Made by a program: the position numbers and the translations under genes
Part shown: positions 22,547 through 27,483 of the stretch, piece by piece
Position numbering within the stretch: position 1 is the stretch's first letter
Layout: each line of letters begins with the position of its first letter
The notes under the pieces: model-generated
The model's database searches: none
Seen by the model: the letters and a program-made list of their open reading frames with translations, nothing else
Told to the model about the DNA's origin: nothing
DNA from: a virus
Virus record (IMG/VR): IMGVR_UViG_3300043436_003473
Location: 1-27,483 of that record
Strand: one strand, 5' to 3'
Length of the DNA stretch: 27,483 nucleotides

Positions 22547-24316
22547 TTATCTATTCCCAAATAACCAGCCGTATTTTAGATAATCGTCTTTACTTATATT
22601 ACCATTACTGAATTGACCAACTCTTTCATTGGTGTTAGGAATTACAGGGTTAAACGATATGGCTTCTCTAACATTATCATTATTACTAATCGACCAAGAA
22701 TCAATCATCGCTTTGGTATGTTCAGTCACTTTTGTTAATTTACTGAATGAAGATTCTGCAACATATGTCGCCATAGCAATCGACATAATTAAATCGTCGT
22801 GATGACCCTTTTGATGGTCAGGTCGACCATTCATATAGATAAATGTATTCATTTCGTTATATAGTCTTGAACTATATATCCTGAACCCGTGTCTCATAAC
22901 TTCTTCATAAGACGCTATAATTTGTACCCTCTTATTGTTAAAGTTAATACCAGGTATTTTTTCAGCAGCTTTTGGGTCGTACTTCCATTTGTTCGCGGAA
23001 TCAACACCATCAATGTATAAATCTTTGAAATTCATTTCCTGTAACTTTCTCGCTGTCGATACTCCCATTCCACCTGTAATATCAATAACGACAAAACAAG
23101 AATATAATGTTGCCCATTTGTGACAAATTTCCGCCATCGTATCGGGGGGTAATTTTCCAACATATTCAGCAACTTGTTCCATAGTGTCAAAATCAACAAT
23201 TTGAAAAGAACTAAAATCTTCTGAATCTCCACGAGAAACGTCAACACCCATGATATATTTATGTCCAACAATAGGGTCTTTCCAAATCCAAAGAGCGTTA
23301 CCCATTCTTTTACTTATTGGTTCTAAAATCATGTTTTCACGAATCTTATTCATCATAATAGAATCAAATACGTTATCACCCGAACCTAAAAAGTTACATT
23401 CTAACTCCTGAGATACTTTACGTTTATCGTATTTTAATTTTTTAACCATCGCCTCAAACCAAGAAGAACAAGGTTTAAAACCGGCATCCATAATAATTCT
23501 TAATTCTTTGTAATTTCTATCCTCATATGGTATTTTAGCCCAATCAATAATGTCGTCCGGTTTGTAATCTTCTTTATTTAATAAATAATGAATAACATCC
23601 TCAGTTTTAACTAAATATAAATCTTTAGTATAACGTGGGTCACGATACCAAAACATTTCTGTAATTTTGAAATCATTCATATTACGTAATGCTTGGTCAT
23701 ATATCTCATAATAAATCGCGTCATAACCATTAGGTGTGGAGACAACAATTACTTTACCACCCGTAGATAGAGAAGCCATACAGGCAGCCCAAAAGTCACT
23801 ATCAGCCTCAATAAAGGCTGCCTCATCAAATATAAGTATGGTTGGTGTAAATCCACGTAAGGCATCCTTAGATGTCGCAACGGCTTTAACCTCACACCCA
23901 TTTGTTAATTTATAATGTTTTTGAGAATTTTTTGTTTTGTCAAAGTCAACACCTGTCCAAGAAGGCCATTGACCAACAAACGCTTTTATTTTATTAGCCA
24001 TCTCTAATGAGGTGTCTAATTTATTGGCGATAATTAGAATTTTTTCAGGGGTTTCTTTTCTTGCGAATACAAGTTTTCGTGACATCCAAGCCGCAGTAAC
24101 TGTTGATACTCCGGCTTGTCTATACTTCAATGCAATGTTTTCATTGTATTCTTCGTAATCTTGGAGTAAGGATAATTGGTCAGGAAAAAGTTCCAATGGA
24201 ACATATTTTTTAACTGTATTATCGTATGTTTCTAAATACGTTTTGAGTGCGTACTCAACATCTCTACTACATTTTACGTATTCTATTAATACTTGTTCTT
24301 TAGTTAAATTTGACAT
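22547..24316 (-). CDS. 17: Terminase large subunit, T4 gp17 type
   Basis: A 589-residue packaging motor with both expected domains. ATPase: Walker A-like KYRQAGVST (64-72), Walker B ILIFDEAAF (160-168) with Asp164 and Glu165, and the coupling motif VSTPNG (192-197). Nuclease: YIMGVDVSRGDSEDFSSF (354-371) with Asp359, FVVIDITGGMG (408-418) with Asp412, and HHDDLIMSIAMA (505-516) with Asp507/508, the three-acid RNase H-like centre. The Walker A lacks the usual GKT/S end, as the Gly-Lys is replaced by Gly-Val; variant P-loops are known in this family. It cuts concatemers and pumps DNA through the portal. It is closely packed with the upstream gene, 15 bases apart. Confidence 0.95.
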   Translation of the reverse strand: MSNLTKEQVLIEYVKCSRDVEYALKTYLETYDNTVKKYVPLELFPDQLSLLQDYEEYNENIALKYRQAGVSTVTAAWMSRKLVFARKETPEKILIIANKLDTSLEMANKIKAFVGQWPSWTGVDFDKTKNSQKHYKLTNGCEVKAVATSKDALRGFTPTILIFDEAAFIEADSDFWAACMASLSTGGKVIVVSTPNGYDAIYYEIYDQALRNMNDFKITEMFWYRDPRYTKDLYLVKTEDVIHYLLNKEDYKPDDIIDWAKIPYEDRNYKELRIIMDAGFKPCSSWFEAMVKKLKYDKRKVSQELECNFLGSGDNVFDSIMMNKIRENMILEPISKRMGNALWIWKDPIVGHKYIMGVDVSRGDSEDFSSFQIVDFDTMEQVAEYVGKLPPDTMAEICHKWATLYSCFVVIDITGGMGVSTARKLQEMNFKDLYIDGVDSANKWKYDPKAAEKIPGINFNNKRVQIIASYEEVMRHGFRIYSSRLYNEMNTFIYMNGRPDHQKGHHDDLIMSIAMATYVAESSFSKLTKVTEHTKAMIDSWSISNNDNVREAISFNPVIPNTNERVGQFSNGNISKDDYLKYGWLFGNR

Positions 24317-24331
24317 AAGTCAACTTGGTTA

Positions 24332-25699
24332 TTAGAATCCAAGAGATGATAAGTCAATATCGTCTAAATCATCAAAATCATCATTATAGTCATCATCATC
24401 ACTATCTTCATCAGACATTTTTGATTCGTACTCATGTTTTTTAAGGATTTCTACAATCTCATTAACCATTCTATCAATCATCTTTTTAGCTTCCGGTTTA
24501 TCTGCCATAATAGCTTTCGCTAATGTTATAAAATCTTTTGCTTCTAATTGAGACAATTTCATAAATAAATATTGTTGAAGATGTCTTTGGTCCTCTTCAT
24601 ATAATTTGTCAGGCCAAACATTTCTAAATTTTTCCCAAAATATTGGTCCTAACCTTGAATCCCATATTTCAGCTGGTAATGTATCTTCAGCACCAACAAC
24701 CATACTTCTTTGAACAGGGTCGTTCGGTAAGCCTTGGTCACCATATAATGAGTAAATACCTTTTACAATTTCGTGAACTAATAATGGAAAGGTAAAAGCT
24801 TTTGCTTTAATTGTTGGTGGGTCAGTTTCAGGGTCTGCTTCAGATTGTCCCATTTGACCACTACCACCACCTGCCATTCCTTCCATATCAGGATATAACC
24901 AATATAAGTGTTCCATTAATGATTGTGTTACACCATATAAATTTAGTAGCTCAGGATTCAATCTATTTATTTCATCACTAACTAATGTATACATATGACC
25001 ACCTTTAAATGCCGCTCCTTGAACTAATGAATTAATCATTCTTCTTTTCGCTTTTTCTAAATTAAATTTTTCCATAGAATCCATAAAGTCTTCTATTTCT
25101 TCTTGGTGTTCTTCACTTTCTTTAAATGCTTCTTCTACGTCTTCTTCATCCGGTTCTTCAGCTTTATTTTGCATTCCCTCAGAGGCTCCCATAGAACCAC
25201 TAACTAATTCAACATCAAATTGTAATTGTCCTTCAGGAATACCTAATTCTTTTTTAACTAAATTAACCGCTAAATTTTCAAGATATTCTTTATGTTGACC
25301 TTCAACTTGTTTAATTTGTTGTAAACTACGCATAACAGAACTCATTAAACCCATCATAGGGTTATTTCCTTGAATTGGTGTAGTATCACCTAAAAACCTT
25401 CTTACTTTATCAACGGAGTCTTTAAATCGTTGAGAAGAAATTAATTCAACAAAGTCGTTATCACCATCTTGTGGTAATGCAGGGTGTTCGGCGTATGGGG
25501 TTTTTCTTTGAGTAATTTGTCTTTCAATACCCGGTTCCATTCTTTCAGGTCCTTCATAACCAACAGGAGCCTCATTTAAAAGACGATTAATTTTTGTTAA
25601 TCTAGTTTGTTGACTATTAGTCAATCCTTCATTAATCAATTTCCTATCTAAATCACTTTTGATTTTTAATATTTTTTCCATTTCTAAATTTACGCTCAT
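24332..25699 (-). CDS. Unknown phage protein with possible cleavage sites
   Basis: A 455-residue protein of unknown family. The N-terminus is a basic helix with two possible prohead-protease sites, LINE|G (after residue 24) and LLNE|A (after 43). Next comes a Pro-rich stretch, a helical region (90-165), an acidic segment (EEPDEEDVEEAFKESEEHQEEIEDFMD, about 186-212), a helical domain (215-395) and an Asp-rich tail (DEDSDDDDYNDDFDDLDDIDL). The gene lies just upstream of terminase, 15 bases apart, the position of a small terminase subunit in many phages. The sequence gives no support for that. A head-internal or head-completion protein is the better guess. Confidence 0.6.
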   Translation of the reverse strand: MSVNLEMEKILKIKSDLDRKLINEGLTNSQQTRLTKINRLLNEAPVGYEGPERMEPGIERQITQRKTPYAEHPALPQDGDNDFVELISSQRFKDSVDKVRRFLGDTTPIQGNNPMMGLMSSVMRSLQQIKQVEGQHKEYLENLAVNLVKKELGIPEGQLQFDVELVSGSMGASEGMQNKAEEPDEEDVEEAFKESEEHQEEIEDFMDSMEKFNLEKAKRRMINSLVQGAAFKGGHMYTLVSDEINRLNPELLNLYGVTQSLMEHLYWLYPDMEGMAGGGSGQMGQSEADPETDPPTIKAKAFTFPLLVHEIVKGIYSLYGDQGLPNDPVQRSMVVGAEDTLPAEIWDSRLGPIFWEKFRNVWPDKLYEEDQRHLQQYLFMKLSQLEAKDFITLAKAIMADKPEAKKMIDRMVNEIVEILKKHEYESKMSDEDSDDDDYNDDFDDLDDIDLSSLGF

Positions 25700-25701
25700 A
25701 A

Positions 25702-26694
25702 TTATTTTGTTTTTAACCCTAATTGATTAAATTTTAAAAAACTTGGTAATTCTTTTTTTATTGCCTTAGGAGCACCTTGTTTACTAGGGTCCGGAGCAAA
25801 AGGATGTTTTGGTTTAACACCAGGGCTAACTTTTGGTTTTGCTGGTGCTGTTTTAGTGTCCTCATCCATTTCATGTTTTTTTGCTTTAGGAGCTCCTTTT
25901 TTATTAGGGTCCGGTTGAAATGGGTGTTTTGGTTTAACACCAGGACTAACTTTTGGTTTTGCGGGAGCAGTTTTAGTATCTCCTTCAATTAATTTTAAAA
26001 AATCTTGTTTAGACATTTTAGGTGTTATATGTTTTTCAACTAATCTCATGATGTGTTTTTCTATTTTGTTTTCACCAATAGTAACACTTGGAGATATTTT
26101 TGTCAAATTTTTTTTAAATCCTCCGGAGACAGCTGCCTCTAATTTCTTATCATAATCTTTAAAGTTAAAATCTTCTTTTGTTTCTTTTTTCTTTTCAGGT
26201 AATTTGTTAAATTTAGTGTTTTGGGCAAATTCATCAGCCATTCTACACCATTTATCTCTAACTTTTTTAGATTGAGATTTATCGTTACATCTTGCAAAAA
26301 AATATTTTTGTTGACTTTTAGATTCAAATTTTTCTTGAAGTTGACTGTCAGAATCATCATCCATACCATCAGGTCCTTGAACCTGTACAGGAGATTGACT
26401 TACCTCACCTTTATCAATATCATTATTATCTACATTACTATCTTCAGTAAATTCTACTTTACCATCAGGTAACATTTTAGCCATCGTCTTTCCTTGAGTA
26501 GATACACCTTTTTTAATTTCATCCGGTGTCGCAATAACTTTAGTTGATGTAACTGTTTGAACTTCTTTAGGTTCTTTCTTACTTTCCAATAAACGAGTAA
26601 ACAATGAATTAACTTGTTTTTCTGATAAATATTGTAGTGTTGAGGCTTTAAATCCTTCTTTAATAAGTTTTAATTTTTTTTGATTAGTGTTCAT
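25702..26694 (-). CDS. Basic repeat protein with head-type leader
   Basis: The start is taken at 26694 (MNTNQKKLKLIKEG), not 26712, to reduce overlap with the upstream gene; this gives 330 residues. The leader ends IKE|G (after residue 13), a prohead-protease-like site. Around 123-168 is ESKSQQKYFFARCNDKSQSKK followed by DKWCRMADEFAQNTKFNKLPEK. This resembles a phage-associated SKAQQ...KW...E...T.F..LP.K domain of unknown role. LIE|G at about 235-238 precedes two 40-residue tandem repeats (239-278, 279-318) rich in Lys and Pro (TAPAKPKVSPGVKPKHPF). It could be a DNA-binding head-internal protein. It begins inside the 3' end of the preceding gene. Confidence 0.65.
   Translation of the reverse strand: MNTNQKKLKLIKEGFKASTLQYLSEKQVNSLFTRLLESKKEPKEVQTVTSTKVIATPDEIKKGVSTQGKTMAKMLPDGKVEFTEDSNVDNNDIDKGEVSQSPVQVQGPDGMDDDSDSQLQEKFESKSQQKYFFARCNDKSQSKKVRDKWCRMADEFAQNTKFNKLPEKKKETKEDFNFKDYDKKLEAAVSGGFKKNLTKISPSVTIGENKIEKHIMRLVEKHITPKMSKQDFLKLIEGDTKTAPAKPKVSPGVKPKHPFQPDPNKKGAPKAKKHEMDEDTKTAPAKPKVSPGVKPKHPFAPDPSKQGAPKAIKKELPSFLKFNQLGLKTK
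25741..25860 (-). repeat. 120-bp tandem repeat, second copy
   Basis: Encodes DTKTAPAKPKVSPGVKPKHP and the next 20 residues. It is directly adjacent to the first copy and differs at few protein positions, mostly in the PDPNKKGAPKAKK part. Confidence 0.85.
25861..25980 (-). repeat. 120-bp tandem repeat, first copy
   Basis: This is the upstream copy of the 40-codon unit. The first 25 codons encode the same residues as the second copy, pointing to a recent in-frame duplication. Confidence 0.85.
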
Positions 26695-27094
26695 ATACAA
26701 CTTTTTTTTCAAATTCTAAAACGATATCTCGTTCATATAATTTATTTTTTACTGATTCTTCTGTTTCTCCAAACGAGAAAACTAGTCTAGTTTGTCTATC
26801 AAAATCAACATCATCACTTTCATTTTCATACCCTAAGGCTATTATACCATCCATAGAATCAATCATTGAAAAATAATCAGAGTTTTGAATTACTGACATG
26901 GTTACCATATCATTCTTCAAAACTCCTACTTTTTTTATGTGTTCTAAATCAGGTGGGAGAGGATATCTATTGGACGGTTTTGAGTCCCAGTTTTCCCCCC
27001 AAATGTTTTCCGAACTATCTGAGAAAATAAATTCATATATGTTATCTCCTTTATAGTTTGGACCTAATTCATTAACATATATTAAATAACTCAT
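26684..27094 (-). CDS. Hypothetical phage protein
   Basis: A 136-residue, probably globular alpha/beta protein (MSYLIYVNELGPNYKGDNIYEFIFSD..., later DGIIALGYEN and RLVFSFGETEESVKNKL) with no recognised motif. Its start overlaps the stop of the upstream gene by 4 bases (ATGA), and its 3' end overlaps the next gene by 11 bases. The head of this leftward operon is therefore translationally coupled. I have no function to propose. Confidence 0.7.
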   Translation of the reverse strand: MSYLIYVNELGPNYKGDNIYEFIFSDSSENIWGENWDSKPSNRYPLPPDLEHIKKVGVLKNDMVTMSVIQNSDYFSMIDSMDGIIALGYENESDDVDFDRQTRLVFSFGETEESVKNKLYERDIVLEFEKKVVYEH

Positions 27095-27483
27095 AGTACT
27101 TCACCTTTAGTGTTTACTCTAAGTTGTTTATTATTCATTTCAAATACCAAATTATTTTTATTTGTTTTACCAACTAATTTTGCGTTTGGATATTTTATTA
27201 CTAATTTAGTAGAAGCGACTTCTTGAGAAATACTTTCAGAAATTTGTTTGATTTTAGAAATTTTATTTTTTCTTTCTTCTTTAATCAAATTAGTTTTTTG
27301 TGTTTTATTTTCTAATAATTGTTTTTCTTTTTGGTCAATTTTAAAATAACCTCTTAATACTTCATCAACTTTTGATTCTGTAAACATACCTTCAAACATA
27401 TCTTCTAAATGATTTGCGTGGTCGTCTTTCATTGTGTGAGGATTTAATCTTCTATGTCTTGGGTGAGAAGGTAATTCATCTTC
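27091..27483 (-). CDS. Hypothetical protein, 5' end outside window
   Basis: An ATG is present at 27432, but the frame stays open to the window edge and encodes EDELPSHPRHRRLNPHT before it. The gene therefore very probably starts further right and is partial here, with 130 residues visible. The visible part has MKDDHANHLEDMFEGMFTESKVDEVLRGYF, then a long Lys/Glu-rich helix (KEKQLLENKTQKTNLIKEERKNKISKIKQ) and a small C-terminal beta domain (KLVIKYPNAKLVGKTNKNNLVFEM). The function is unknown. It overlaps the next gene by 4 bases and appears to lead into the head and packaging genes. Confidence 0.7.
   Translation of the reverse strand, partial: EDELPSHPRHRRLNPHTMKDDHANHLEDMFEGMFTESKVDEVLRGYFKIDQKEKQLLENKTQKTNLIKEERKNKISKIKQISESISQEVASTKLVIKYPNAKLVGKTNKNNLVFEMNNKQLRVNTKGEVL

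Noticed and set aside
22547-24316. Inactive terminase because the P-loop lacks GK[ST]
   Set aside because: Variant Walker A sequences occur in this family, and the Walker B, coupling and all three nuclease acids are present, so loss of function is not supported.
24332-25699. Small terminase subunit based on location upstream of gp17
   Set aside because: The protein is far too long (455 residues) and lacks a helix-turn-helix or a gp16-like coiled-coil ring pattern; it carries head-type leaders instead.

Overview
This AT-rich window looks like part of the genome of a T4-like myovirus, a contractile-tailed phage infecting a member of the Bacteroidota, probably a flavobacterium. The T4-type head and packaging genes are recognisable from protein motifs: large terminase (gp17), portal (gp20), prohead protease (gp21), acidic scaffold (gp22) and major capsid protein (gp23). 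A gp55-type late sigma factor and a gp5-like baseplate protein are also present. The host assignment rests on four observations: a ribosomal protein bS21 of the Bacteroidota type, a flavobacterial-looking signal peptide ending in SFSQ, a TTG-N20-TAnnTTTG promoter, and the lack of Shine-Dalgarno sequences ahead of the genes.

Layout. From 1 to about 10500 genes run rightward. First comes the 3' end of a PhoH-like ATPase gene and a terminator. A cassette follows with a degenerate HAD-like protein, a small unknown, a GT-B and a GT-A glycosyltransferase and the late sigma factor. Next are a small coiled-coil protein and tail/baseplate/fibre-type structural genes. A rightward single gene with its own promoter-like signals sits at 10572-11015. 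From 11028 to the right edge almost everything runs leftward. Read in the direction of transcription, from high to low coordinates, this half holds four head-associated or unknown proteins, terminase, a repeat protein with a Pro/Thr linker, portal, a core-like protein, an unknown, protease, a DUF4494-like small protein, scaffold, major capsid protein, an OmpA-like protein and a zinc metallopeptidase. Three small rightward islands interrupt this block: 12046-12279, 12320-12592 (secreted protein) and 18998-19192 (bS21).

How the parts work together. The late sigma factor probably reads a recurrent TATTTAT element found just upstream of about ten structural genes on both strands. The gp21-like protease should cut after [L/I]-x-E, and such sites lie near the N-termini of the capsid protein and at least four other products of the leftward block. 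The most striking is an HExxH metallopeptidase, whose 11-residue leader ends in IKE|A and is followed by the same ATxxGxSGSF string seen after the capsid cleavage site. This suggests a set of proteins targeted into the prohead and matured there, some of which could be injected into the host. The phage bS21 carries His where the Bacteroidota protein, as I remember it, has the Tyr that contacts the anti-Shine-Dalgarno sequence, so it could alter host translation. No intergenic stretch exceeds 300 bases, and no tRNA, CRISPR array or insertion sequence was seen.
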